From: Bacillota bacterium
GTDB taxonomy: Bacteria; Bacillota; Clostridia; Peptostreptococcales; Anaerovoracaceae
Assembly: GCA_022793795.1 (NCBI GenBank)
Contig: JAAWDM010000032.1
Location: 62,001-126,000 of the forward strand
DNA length: 64,000 nucleotides
Direction: 5' to 3'
The position numbers and the translations under genes were made by a program. The notes below the pieces were generated by a model, which ran no database searches, was not told the origin of the DNA, and saw only the letters and a list, made by a program, of their open reading frames with translations. Positions 25,287 through 33,006 of the stretch are shown one piece after another; the first letter of the stretch is position 1, and the number at the start of each line of letters is the position of its first letter.

Positions 25287-27631
25287 TACAGCTGCTCCAA
25301 TCCAGAGGAAACATCGTGTTTCACTCTGTCCCCTTCTTCAGCTGTCTTGGCCGTATTCCAGTGATCCATGGTGCCTACCAGATAGCCGGTGATTCTTCTG
25401 ATTCTCTCAAATCCCACGTCGCCTTCCCCTTCTTTTCTATGACAGAGAGGACATTCGTTATCAATGATGCCAGTATAACCGCAGCAAGGGTCTCTGTCTA
25501 CAGGGTGATTGATGGAACCATATCCGATTCCCTGTTCCTTCATGAATCTTACCACCTTCTCAAAGGCTTCCAGATTTTTCAGTGGATCTCCATCAAGTTC
25601 GATATAGGAGATGTGTCCGCCATTGGTCAACTGATGGTACGGCGCTTCCAGACGAATCTTATCGAAAGCGTTGATGTCATAATAAACAGGTACATGGAAG
25701 CTGTTGGTATAATAATCTCTATCCGTTACCCCTGGTATAATGCCATATTTCTTCTGGTCGATGCGGACAAAACGGCCGGATAATCCTTCTGCCGGCGTGG
25801 CAATCAGGGAATAGTTTAATCCCGTCTTTCTGGATTCCTCATCCATCCGTTTACGCATATAACCGACGATTTCCAGTCCCAACGCCTGGGATTCCTTACA
25901 TTCTCCGTGGTGTTTTCCCGTCAGCGCCTTTAAACATTCCGCCAGACCGATAAAGCCCACTGTCATGGTTCCATGTTTGATGACCTCTTCGATGGTATCT
26001 TCCGGGCCCAGTTTATCGGAGTCTATCCAAATCCCCTGTCCCATGAGGAACGGGAAGTTCTTTACTTTTTTCTGGGATTGAATCTTAAATCTATCGTTAA
26101 GCTGGTCAATACAAATGTCAATCATCCTATCCAACCCTTCGAAAAACATATCGATATCGCCCTTAGCTTTGATCGCAAGTCTCGGCAGGTTAATGGAGGT
26201 GAAGGACAGATTTCCTCTTCCTGTGACGATTTCTCTGGTTGGATCATAGGTATTGCCAATAACACGGGTTCTGCATCCCATGTAAGCACATTCGGTATTT
26301 GGGTCTCCTTCAATGAGATACTGCTTGTTAAACGGCGCATCCAGGAAGGAAAAGTTAGGGAACAGTCTCTTGGCAGAAACCTTACATGCCAGCTTGAATA
26401 GATCATAGTTTGGATCTTCCGGATTATAGCTGACACCTTCTTTTACCTTAAATATCTGGATTGGAAAAATCGGCGTCTCACCGTTTCCAAGGCCTGCTTC
26501 TGTGGCCAGCATAACGCTTTCCATGACCAATCGTCCCTCTGGCGAAGTATCGGTACCATAGTTGATGGAACTGAACGGTACCTGGGCGCCTGCTCTGGAA
26601 TGCATGGTGTTTAAGTTATGGATAAAGGCTTCCATAGCTTGATAAGTCTTTCTTCTGATTTCCTTATCGGCAAACTTAGTAGCCCTATCCTGCATTCTAA
26701 TGGCTTCTTCTTCACTGACAATCTTCTTCAATTCAGTTAGTTCCAACTCTTTATAATTGTTGTTCCAAGCCATGCAAGGCTCCACCTGATGGGCCTCATA
26801 GATGGCCTTTCCCAAGTCCTTCATTTTCTCTTCGCCATCGTTTACATCGTGAAGGAAATCCAGCATCTTTCCCAAATTGCTCCAATACAGCTTGCGATAG
26901 GTCTTACGAACGCCTGGCGCCATACCATAATCAAAATTTGGCACAGACTGACCCCCATGTTGATCGTTTTGATCCGACTGAATGGCGATACAAGCCAGGG
27001 CTGCATAACTTTCAATGTCATTGGGTTCTCTCAAATGGCCGTGTCCTGTAGAAAATCCACCTTTTAGGAGTTTCACCAGGTCGATTTGACAGCAGGTCAT
27101 AGTCAGGGTATAGAAATCCATGTCGTGGATGTGAATGTCTCCCTCATCATGGGCCTTGGTATGTTTTGGATCGATGACATACATCTTATAAAACTCTTTG
27201 GCGCCTTCAGAACCATATTTCAGCATGGTACCCATGGCCGTATTGCCGTCGATATTGGCGTTTTCCCGCTTAATCTCGTTTTCCTTGGCCTCTTTAAATG
27301 TGAGATCTTCATAGATTCGCATCAGCTTTGTGTTCATATCCCTTACCCGCGTTCTCTCCGCACGATACAGGATAAATTCTTTGGCTGTTCTTGCATGACC
27401 GTTTTCAATCAATATTTTCTCTACAGCGTCCTGAATCTGCTCTACAGTCGGAATGGAATTGTGACATACCTCCAAGAGATAAAGTTCCACCTGCTTCGCC
27501 AAATAAATGGACATTTCCTTATTCTGACCGCCAAGAACCTGAGCTGCCTTAAAAATTGCGTCTGCAATCTTATCTACATGAAACGGCACGGTTCTGCCGT
27601 CTCTTTTCACAATTTGTCTGATGCTTTCCAT
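25286..27631 (-). CDS. nrdD: anaerobic ribonucleoside-triphosphate reductase
   Basis: 781 residues. An N-terminal ATP-cone (VKRDGRTVPFHVDKIADAIF, about residues 8-95) gives allosteric control by ATP/dATP. The catalytic barrel includes GGQSVPNFDYGMAPG. Near the C-terminus a zinc site uses CCGYTGIIDNECPLCHR, and the radical glycine is G749 in ITGYLVG. The enzyme makes deoxynucleotides in the absence of oxygen. AAGGGAG precedes the ATG. The promoter, with NrdR-type sites, lies about 330 bases upstream, because a 278-bp palindromic element sits in the leader. Confidence 0.97.
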   Translation of the reverse strand: MESIRQIVKRDGRTVPFHVDKIADAIFKAAQVLGGQNKEMSIYLAKQVELYLLEVCHNSIPTVEQIQDAVEKILIENGHARTAKEFILYRAERTRVRDMNTKLMRIYEDLTFKEAKENEIKRENANIDGNTAMGTMLKYGSEGAKEFYKMYVIDPKHTKAHDEGDIHIHDMDFYTLTMTCCQIDLVKLLKGGFSTGHGHLREPNDIESYAALACIAIQSDQNDQHGGQSVPNFDYGMAPGVRKTYRKLYWSNLGKMLDFLHDVNDGEEKMKDLGKAIYEAHQVEPCMAWNNNYKELELTELKKIVSEEEAIRMQDRATKFADKEIRRKTYQAMEAFIHNLNTMHSRAGAQVPFSSINYGTDTSPEGRLVMESVMLATEAGLGNGETPIFPIQIFKVKEGVSYNPEDPNYDLFKLACKVSAKRLFPNFSFLDAPFNKQYLIEGDPNTECAYMGCRTRVIGNTYDPTREIVTGRGNLSFTSINLPRLAIKAKGDIDMFFEGLDRMIDICIDQLNDRFKIQSQKKVKNFPFLMGQGIWIDSDKLGPEDTIEEVIKHGTMTVGFIGLAECLKALTGKHHGECKESQALGLEIVGYMRKRMDEESRKTGLNYSLIATPAEGLSGRFVRIDQKKYGIIPGVTDRDYYTNSFHVPVYYDINAFDKIRLEAPYHQLTNGGHISYIELDGDPLKNLEAFEKVVRFMKEQGIGYGSINHPVDRDPCCGYTGIIDNECPLCHRKEGEGDVGFERIRRITGYLVGTMDHWNTAKTAEEGDRVKHDVSSGLEQL

Positions 27632-27665
27632 GTAAGTACTCCCTTTTTCCTCTTTTTCATTTCTT

Positions 27666-27943
27666 TACCCTCGGTTGACAAAAGCACACACGCCTTGAGG
27701 CGTCTATTTGCAGCACTTTCATCGTTATCTTCACCTTGCATACGCCCAGTATGCGCGGTTCATCTGCCTCGAAATTTCCGCAAATATCACGCCGAAAGGT
27801 CAAAGAGTTTTGACCGGCACATTCGTGATGGGGCAAGGCGCAAACAGGCTGGCGTACTGGATGTACGGTAGTTTGTTTGTAACGCAGCAGCCAGTGCGAA
27901 TGTGCCGGAACAAAACCGTGTGTGTCTTTGCCAACCGAGGGTA
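27666..27943. mobile_element. 278-bp palindromic MITE-like element in the nrdD leader
   Basis: The ends are 27-base inverted repeats, 24 of 27 identical, beginning TACCCTCGGTTG on both strands and reaching ACACACG. The outermost TA on each side could be a target duplication. The centre (27798-27815) is a hairpin, GGTCAAA and TTTTGACC, lying at the exact midpoint. Further hairpins fill both halves: ACGCCT/AGGCGT at 27690-27703, TATTTGC/GCAAATA at 27705-27786 enclosing GCATAC/GTATGC, and GGCACATTCG/CGAATGTGCC at 27816-27906 enclosing CGTAC/GTACG. No reading frame with a plausible start fills it. It looks like a non-autonomous transposon or a folded repeat. Confidence 0.75.
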
Positions 27944-27956
27944 CTATATGTTGTAT
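27941..27956 (-). promoter_or_regulatory. candidate NrdR box 1 (start-site side)
   Basis: The 16 bases match 12 positions of the NrdR consensus acaCwAtATaTwGtgt as I know it. The box lies just downstream of the nrdD transcription start and overlaps the last three bases of the palindromic element. Confidence 0.5.
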
Positions 27957-27967
27957 GAGCATTTAAA

Positions 27968-27995
27968 ATTATATACCATATGCACAAAATGTCAA
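27968..27995 (-). promoter_or_regulatory. nrdDG promoter
   Basis: TTGACA and TATAAT separated by 16 bases on the minus strand, about 337 bases upstream of the nrdD start codon. Confidence 0.8.
27973..27988 (-). promoter_or_regulatory. candidate NrdR box 2 (in the promoter spacer)
   Basis: A weaker copy of the same motif (shared TACyATATG core), 32 bases from the first box. Tandem NrdR boxes are typically about 31-32 bases apart on the same face of the helix. Confidence 0.4.
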
Positions 27996-28024
27996 TAGTA
28001 AAAAAGGAGATATTTTATCGTTAT

Positions 28025-28582
28025 TTACTGCTGTCTATTCTCCGCAAAATATTCTTCCCGCAGGATAGACATAAGATGTAAATCAGCATATATTCCGTTT
28101 TTCTTGGTAGCATGGCGCATCACGCCTTCATCCATAAATCCTGTCTTTCGGTAGAGAGATGCTGCCAGTTCATTACCGGTAAAATAATCCAGCGTCATCC
28201 GCTCTGCATGAAGCGTTCCAAATCCATAGGCCAATGCCAATTCCAGAGCCTCTCTTCCATAACCCTTCCCCTTCTCTGTCTGATCCCCGATATAGATTCG
28301 AGTTAAATCCAAAGAGTCGCAATGGCTATCAATACGGCTAATATGAATCCGCCCAATCGGTCTCTTTTCACCATTGAGGCAAATGGTAAACTGGGCCTGA
28401 GTATGGTCCCCCAGTCTATCCTCATATTCCTTTACAATCTCCTCATAACTCCGATCGTCACTGATAGACAAAAACCTGGTGACCGCTGGATCTTTTTCCC
28501 ACTCTATGAAGAAACTACAGTCTTCTAATGTAGAGGGACGAAGATGAATATTTTTTGAAAACAATCCTTCTCTTTCTATCAT
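28025..28582 (-). CDS. GNAT family N-acetyltransferase (RimJ/RimL-like)
   Basis: 185 residues from MIEREGLFSKNIHLRP, the start with GAAAGGATC upstream; a longer frame from 28654 would begin upstream of the promoter's -10 and lacks a site. The acetyl-CoA loop resembles the family's R/Q-x-x-G-x-G/A: EKGKGYGREALELAL. The last part, AASLYRKTGFMDEG, is the usual second signature. The opening HLRPSTLEDCSFFIEWEKDP is RimJ/RimL-like. The substrate is not predictable. It is monocistronic. Confidence 0.85.
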   Translation of the reverse strand: MIEREGLFSKNIHLRPSTLEDCSFFIEWEKDPAVTRFLSISDDRSYEEIVKEYEDRLGDHTQAQFTICLNGEKRPIGRIHISRIDSHCDSLDLTRIYIGDQTEKGKGYGREALELALAYGFGTLHAERMTLDYFTGNELAASLYRKTGFMDEGVMRHATKKNGIYADLHLMSILREEYFAENRQQ

Positions 28583-28618
28583 GATCCTTTCTTTCCTTTC
28601 TAAAAATAATCTTACGAT

Positions 28619-28647
28619 ATTATGATTTTTTCGTAAATATCTGTCAT
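28619..28647 (-). promoter_or_regulatory. promoter of the GNAT gene with overlapping palindrome
   Basis: ATGACA and CATAAT with a 17-base spacer on the minus strand. An inverted repeat TTACGA (28612-28617) and TCGTAA (28631-28636) straddles the -10 and could be an operator. Confidence 0.5.
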
Positions 28648-28719
28648 TTTTCATAATAGTATGGTATCATATCTTCGTCATTTTTTAAAGAAAAGAAGAT
28701 AAAAAGGTGGTATAAAAAC

Positions 28720-30177
28720 ATGATAAAGGGGCTTATAAAAAACAAAACTTTCGTGGTTATTTTCATCCTATTAGCAGCCCTTCTCCTAATTGGAGGCGGC
28801 TATGCAATCAGCAAATTTCTAGTTCCTATAGAGGAAGAACCTCCTTTGGAAGAAGTTTTAAAGGATAAACTGGCTGCCTATGAAACGGACATCATCGACT
28901 CCTTAGTATCTTTAGATACCAATCAAAATATAGCTAAATATCTGATAGGCTGGGCCGCCAATAAAGAAATCCCTGCTAAAGTGGATGAGACTGGAAACGT
29001 CATATTCTCTTTAAAGGCGTCTGAAGGACAAGAACATACCCCGCCAACCACCATCGTAGCTGGTTTTAACGCAGAACACATGGAAATCTGTGCAAAAGAA
29101 TTGGCCGTCGCTATGTGTGTTGCAAAAAATGCAAAAAATCATGGTCCTCTTAAGGTGTTATTCCTTGTAGAAGATCATGGCATTTATACAGGCGCTCTCA
29201 ATTTGAGTGCAGATACCATACCAGAAGGAGGCTTTATATTTTGTCTGGGAGATTCCATAAAAGAAAAAGTATCTACCATTACTGGCGGCTATGGCCATTT
29301 TACCATCTCACATAAATTAAAATATGAAAAACCTTCCTATGATAAGGCTTATAAAATTTCTCTTTCGGTAGGTGTTTCCCAGCCAGTAAATGATCGCATA
29401 GACGAAGTTCTCAACCCAATTAAAACCCTCGGGAATCTATTGGCCAATTTTAAATCTACCTCCCTCTTTTTTGAATTGGCCTCTTTCTATGGAGGCGACA
29501 GTGAAAAAGTCACTCCTTCTAAGGCTTCTATGACTGTCGTTATCAATGAAAGCGATGTAGAAAAGTTTTTACAAAAGATGGAAGAAGATATGGAAGAAAT
29601 TCAAGATACCTATTTAGACGACTATCCGGAACTGTCCTATACTTATGAAGAGGTAGAACTCCCTTCTACTGTGATTCGTCAAACGGATACGGATAACTTA
29701 ATCAGCTTGATGTACACTTCTCTGGATGGGGTTTATACCCGTAATCAAGATGGTAATATCGTTGCATTGACCAATATGGGAAAAATCTCTACCAAAGATC
29801 GTCATCTAACCATTGAGGTATCTGCTATGAGTTGTGATGAAACCATCATGAAGGAAATCACTGAAACTTATGAAACCATCTGCGGATTGTGTGATGTAAC
29901 TTATCGCTGTACAGAGAGTTATCCCCTCTTTGATGGAACGCTGAATCCAAATACAAAAACCTTCTTTGATGGATTTAAGGATGCTTATTTGGATTATACC
30001 GGAGACCTTTCCATGAGCAGCGGCGACAATGTTTCCTTTACCAGCTGCTCCATATTGCAAGAAAAAGCTACAAATGCACCAATCCTCTATTGTGGAATCA
30101 GCGCTGATACCAAATACGGATTTGCCGGCGCTATCATTACCTATATGGAACAACAATGCGTGAAGCCAGAAGAATAA
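28720..30177 (+). CDS. membrane-anchored PepD-like (M20 family) protein lacking metal ligands
   Basis: 485 residues. An N-terminal membrane anchor (about 10-32) precedes a domain that follows aminoacyl-histidine dipeptidase PepD from end to end: IAKYLIGWAANKE resembles PepD's IVGWAKEKG, and HGPLKVLFLVEDHGIYTGAL resembles HGPLEVLLTMTEEAGMDGA. The metal-binding positions of PepD are not kept: the QAHLDMV strand reads VAGFNAEHM, the TEEAG strand reads VEDHG, and NTDSEE reads CLGDSI. I infer an extracytoplasmic, non-catalytic relative, perhaps a binding or structural protein. AAGGTGG precedes the ATG. It is single, with its own terminator. The family assignment rests on motif comparison from memory. 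Confidence 0.6.
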   Translation: MIKGLIKNKTFVVIFILLAALLLIGGGYAISKFLVPIEEEPPLEEVLKDKLAAYETDIIDSLVSLDTNQNIAKYLIGWAANKEIPAKVDETGNVIFSLKASEGQEHTPPTTIVAGFNAEHMEICAKELAVAMCVAKNAKNHGPLKVLFLVEDHGIYTGALNLSADTIPEGGFIFCLGDSIKEKVSTITGGYGHFTISHKLKYEKPSYDKAYKISLSVGVSQPVNDRIDEVLNPIKTLGNLLANFKSTSLFFELASFYGGDSEKVTPSKASMTVVINESDVEKFLQKMEEDMEEIQDTYLDDYPELSYTYEEVELPSTVIRQTDTDNLISLMYTSLDGVYTRNQDGNIVALTNMGKISTKDRHLTIEVSAMSCDETIMKEITETYETICGLCDVTYRCTESYPLFDGTLNPNTKTFFDGFKDAYLDYTGDLSMSSGDNVSFTSCSILQEKATNAPILYCGISADTKYGFAGAIITYMEQQCVKPEE

Positions 30178-30199
30178 GGATGCCCCTTGGGCATCCTTT
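30178..30199. terminator. terminator between the PepD-like gene and rubrerythrin
   Basis: GGATGCCC and GGGCATCC arms with a 3-base loop, then TTTCGTTTC on the plus strand. It starts one base after the stop codon region of the PepD-like gene. Confidence 0.75.
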
Positions 30200-30205
30200 C
30201 GTTTC

Positions 30206-30805
30206 TTAACAGCAAGTATATGGCGCCAATTCCAAACGGATAAAGTAACCTTGATCGTGCTGACACACCGGACAAACCTGTGGCGCTTCTGTTCCCTCAT
30301 GAATATGTCCACAGTTGAGACACATCCATTTGCAGGAAACGTCGGAAACGAAGAGTTTTCCCTGTTCCAGCAGATCTGCCAGCTGGCCAAAACGATCTCC
30401 GTGAGATTTTTCAATCTCTGCAATCTTATAAAAGGACTGGGCGATTGGGATAAATCCTTCTTTTGACGCAGTATCTCCAAAGGCCTGATACGCATCTTCC
30501 CACTCTTCATATTCGTTATGTTGTGCATATCGAAGGAGCTGCACAACCGAATCTGTAATATCCACTGGATAACCGCCGTCTACACGAACGGTCTCTCCCC
30601 CAAGCTCCTTCAAATGGTTATAAAATATCTCTCCATGTTCCTTTTCCTGCCCTGCAGTAAAGGTAAATACAGCTTCAATCATCTGCAGCTTCTGCTCCTT
30701 GGCTTGTGCCGCCGCAAAAGTATAACGGTTTCTAGCCTGGCTTTCTCCTGCAAAGGCTCTCATCAGGTTTTCTTTTGTCTGACTGGTCTTAAAATCAACC
30801 GGCAT
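30206..30805 (-). CDS. rbr: rubrerythrin
   Basis: 199 residues from MPVDFKTSQTKENLMRAF, which has GGAGG seven bases upstream; an ATG two codons earlier touches the site. The ferritin-like diiron domain has GESQARNRYT, GQEKEHGEIFYNHL and IAEIEKSHGDRF. The C-terminal rubredoxin domain has CLNCGHIHEG and CPVCQHDQGYF (two CxxC pairs). Rubrerythrin reduces hydrogen peroxide in anaerobes. The gene is monocistronic and diverges from the rib operon. No obvious PerR box was seen. Confidence 0.96.
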   Translation of the reverse strand: MPVDFKTSQTKENLMRAFAGESQARNRYTFAAAQAKEQKLQMIEAVFTFTAGQEKEHGEIFYNHLKELGGETVRVDGGYPVDITDSVVQLLRYAQHNEYEEWEDAYQAFGDTASKEGFIPIAQSFYKIAEIEKSHGDRFGQLADLLEQGKLFVSDVSCKWMCLNCGHIHEGTEAPQVCPVCQHDQGYFIRLELAPYTCC

Positions 30806-30824
30806 AATCATTCCTCCTCATCAT

Positions 30825-30872
30825 TCACAAAATATTTTTTATCTTATTCTCTATAGTTTTCTGCATTTTCAT
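30825..30872 (-). CDS. possible 15-codon leader ORF upstream of rubrerythrin
   Basis: MKMQKTIENKIKNIL, with GGAGG ten bases before its ATG, ends 19 bases before the rubrerythrin start. It may be a translated leader or chance. No homologue known to me. Confidence 0.2.
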   Translation of the reverse strand: MKMQKTIENKIKNIL

Positions 30873-30928
30873 CTTTTCTATTCCTCCACTATCTCTATTT
30901 CCATCTTTTGAAAAATCATGAAAATCTA

Positions 30929-30957
30929 TTGACAAGCGCGATGACTGGTGCTACCAT
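30929..30957 (+). promoter_or_regulatory. rib operon promoter
   Basis: TTGACA and TACCAT with a 17-base spacer, 15 bases upstream of the FMN riboswitch. Confidence 0.7.
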
Positions 30958-30971
30958 AATGAAAAAATAAA

Positions 30972-31094
30972 TATATGTCTTCAGGGCAGGGTGAAATTCC
31001 CGATCGGCGGTAAAGTCCGCGAGCGTTTTTGGCGCAGGAGTAGGTGAAATTCCTAAACCGACAGTATAGTCTGGATGGAAGAAGATAACATATA
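30972..31094 (+). promoter_or_regulatory. FMN riboswitch (RFN element)
   Basis: Conserved RFN blocks are present in order: AGGGTGAAATTCCCGATCGG, CGGTAAAGTCCGCGAGC, a variable hairpin, GGTGAAATTCCTAAACCGAC, and AGTCTGGATGGAAGAAGA. The closing stem pairs TATATGT with ACATATA. FMN binding favours the terminator at 31131-31164, lowering riboflavin synthesis. Confidence 0.97.
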
Positions 31095-31130
31095 TGCATG
31101 TAATTGTGTTAATTTTTTGCATTTTCTTTT

Positions 31131-31164
31131 AAAGCCCTGAATCATTGATTCAGGGCTTTGTTTT
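31131..31164 (+). terminator. expression-platform terminator of the FMN riboswitch
   Basis: A near-perfect palindrome, AAAGCCCTGAATCA and TGATTCAGGGCTTT, followed by GTTTT. Its left arm (GCCCTGAA) is also complementary to TTCAGGGC at 30980-30987 in the riboswitch, a possible antiterminator pairing. Confidence 0.88.
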
Positions 31165-31196
31165 ATGATTATACAAAAATATGGAGGTATCAACCC

Positions 31197-32306
31197 ATGA
31201 ATATAACCGACCAATCCTATATGCAGGCTGCCATTGATCTGGCTCAAAACGGAATGGGCCAAGTGAATCCCAATCCCCTGGTGGGCGCTGTTATCGTAAA
31301 AAACGGTAATATCATTGGCAAAGGCTGGCATCAGGCATACGGCGGCCTACATGCGGAACGCAATGCGCTGGCCGCTTGTACAGAAAACCCTGCCGGCTCC
31401 ACCATTTATGTCACCTTGGAGCCATGCTGTCATTGGGGAAAAACGCCTCCCTGTACCGATGCAATCATCGAAAGCGGTATCACCCGGGTGGTAGTGGGTT
31501 CAGACGATCCTAATCCCCTTGTGGCAGGAAAAGGCTTTCAAATTCTTCGCGAACACGGAATTGAAGTCATTCCTCATGTATTAAAAAAACAGTGCGACGA
31601 CCTAAATGCAGTATTCTTTCACTATATCAGAACCAAAACCCCTTATGTTGTTATGAAATATGCCATGACCATGGACGGAAAAATTGCTGCATATACCGGT
31701 CAGTCCCAATGGATTACAGGCGAGATTGCCAGAGAAAAGGTTCATAAGGACAGGAATCGGTACAGCGCCATCATGGTAGGTATCGGTACAGTCCTAAAGG
31801 ACGACCCTCTTCTCACCTGCCGAATTCCCGGTGGACGCAATCCGGTTCGCATTATCTGCGACTCACATTTAAGAACGCCCATGACTGCCAAGATCGTCTC
31901 CACAGCAAAGGACGTAAAGACCATTTTGGCAACATGTGTACAGGAGACCGTCCTTCACAGGCCTTATGAGGAAGCAGGTTGCCAGGTATGGACTCTTCCA
32001 GGTAGGAGCGGTCATGTAGATTTAAAAATGTTGATGGAAAAACTGGGCCATGAAGGAATTGACAGCATACTTCTGGAAGGCGGCGGTAATCTGAACTGGT
32101 CTGCACTCCAATGCGGCATTGTTCAAAAGGTACAAGCATATATCGCGCCCAAACTGCTGGGCGGTGAAACCGCCAAGTCACCCATCGGCGGCATAGGCGC
32201 TGCCTGTCCAGACTTGGGGATTCATCTATCTACCCCTAAAGTCCAACTGTTAGGCGAAGATATTTTACTGGAAAGCGAGGTGTTATCATGTTTACAGGAA
32301 TCATAG
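31197..32306 (+). CDS. ribD: bifunctional pyrimidine deaminase/reductase RibD
   Basis: 369 residues from MNITDQSYMQAAIDLA, with GGAGG nine bases upstream. The N-terminal deaminase has HAERNAL and EPCCHWGKTPPC (zinc ligands). The C-terminal NADPH-dependent reductase has KYAMTMDGKIAAYTGQSQWI and SILLEGGGNLNWSAL. The enzyme carries out the second and third steps of riboflavin synthesis. It is first in the FMN-riboswitch operon and overlaps ribE by 19 bases. Confidence 0.97.
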   Translation: MNITDQSYMQAAIDLAQNGMGQVNPNPLVGAVIVKNGNIIGKGWHQAYGGLHAERNALAACTENPAGSTIYVTLEPCCHWGKTPPCTDAIIESGITRVVVGSDDPNPLVAGKGFQILREHGIEVIPHVLKKQCDDLNAVFFHYIRTKTPYVVMKYAMTMDGKIAAYTGQSQWITGEIAREKVHKDRNRYSAIMVGIGTVLKDDPLLTCRIPGGRNPVRIICDSHLRTPMTAKIVSTAKDVKTILATCVQETVLHRPYEEAGCQVWTLPGRSGHVDLKMLMEKLGHEGIDSILLEGGGNLNWSALQCGIVQKVQAYIAPKLLGGETAKSPIGGIGAACPDLGIHLSTPKVQLLGEDILLESEVLSCLQES

Positions 32307-32977
32307 AAGAAATCGGCGCCATACAGAATATCCGCCGAGGTACAGCCTCTTCTCTCTTAACCATCAGCGGTCAAACTGTGCTGAAAGATGTAAAAGATGG
32401 AGACAGTATTGCTGTCAATGGCGTTTGCTTAACCGTAACATCACATATGTCGACCAACTTTACTGCCGACGTCATGCATGAAACATTAAATCGTTCGTCA
32501 CTGGGAAATCTCCGCATCGGCAGCAAGGTCAATCTGGAGCGAGCTATGGCTGCAAACGGCAGATTTGGCGGTCACATCGTCTCCGGCCACATCGATGGCT
32601 TAGGCACCATTGTGGATAAGCGGCAAGATGATATCGCCGTCTGGTATCAAATTGAAACCTCCCCTTCGATTCTGCGATATATTATCGAAAAAGGCTCCAT
32701 CGCCATTGATGGTATCAGCCTGACAGTGGCAAGGGTATCCCACGATTCCTTTCAGGTTTCCATTATCCCCCACACTGCAGCTCAAACGACCCTTTCGTTT
32801 CGCAAAATCGGCGATAGAGTCAATTTAGAAAACGATTTAATCGGAAAATATGTGGAAAAACTTATAACAGGCTGCCCTGCCCCATCCATTCCAAATGATA
32901 CAATCGGTTCTGGGAACAAGGAAACTCCTAATGAATCCACTATTACCAAAGATTTTATATTAAAATACGATTTTTAA
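32288..32977 (+). CDS. ribE: riboflavin synthase, alpha subunit
   Basis: 229 residues with two lumazine-binding repeats: the first opens MFTGIIEEIGAIQ and has VNGVCLTV; the second has GGHIVSGHIDG and IDGISLTVA. The enzyme dismutates two 6,7-dimethyl-8-ribityllumazine molecules into riboflavin. The C-terminus carries a tail about 20 residues longer than usual with no evident motif. It overlaps ribD and is followed by ribBA with an AGGAAGG site. Confidence 0.96.
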   Translation: MFTGIIEEIGAIQNIRRGTASSLLTISGQTVLKDVKDGDSIAVNGVCLTVTSHMSTNFTADVMHETLNRSSLGNLRIGSKVNLERAMAANGRFGGHIVSGHIDGLGTIVDKRQDDIAVWYQIETSPSILRYIIEKGSIAIDGISLTVARVSHDSFQVSIIPHTAAQTTLSFRKIGDRVNLENDLIGKYVEKLITGCPAPSIPNDTIGSGNKETPNESTITKDFILKYDF

Positions 32978-33006
32978 ACATCCACTAGAAAGGAAGGAAA
33001 TATAAA

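Noticed and set aside
27086-27871. A 261-residue plus-strand open frame across the nrdD 5' region and the palindromic element
   Set aside because: It is antisense to nrdD for most of its length, lacks a ribosome binding site, and its end lies in the repeat. Not a gene.
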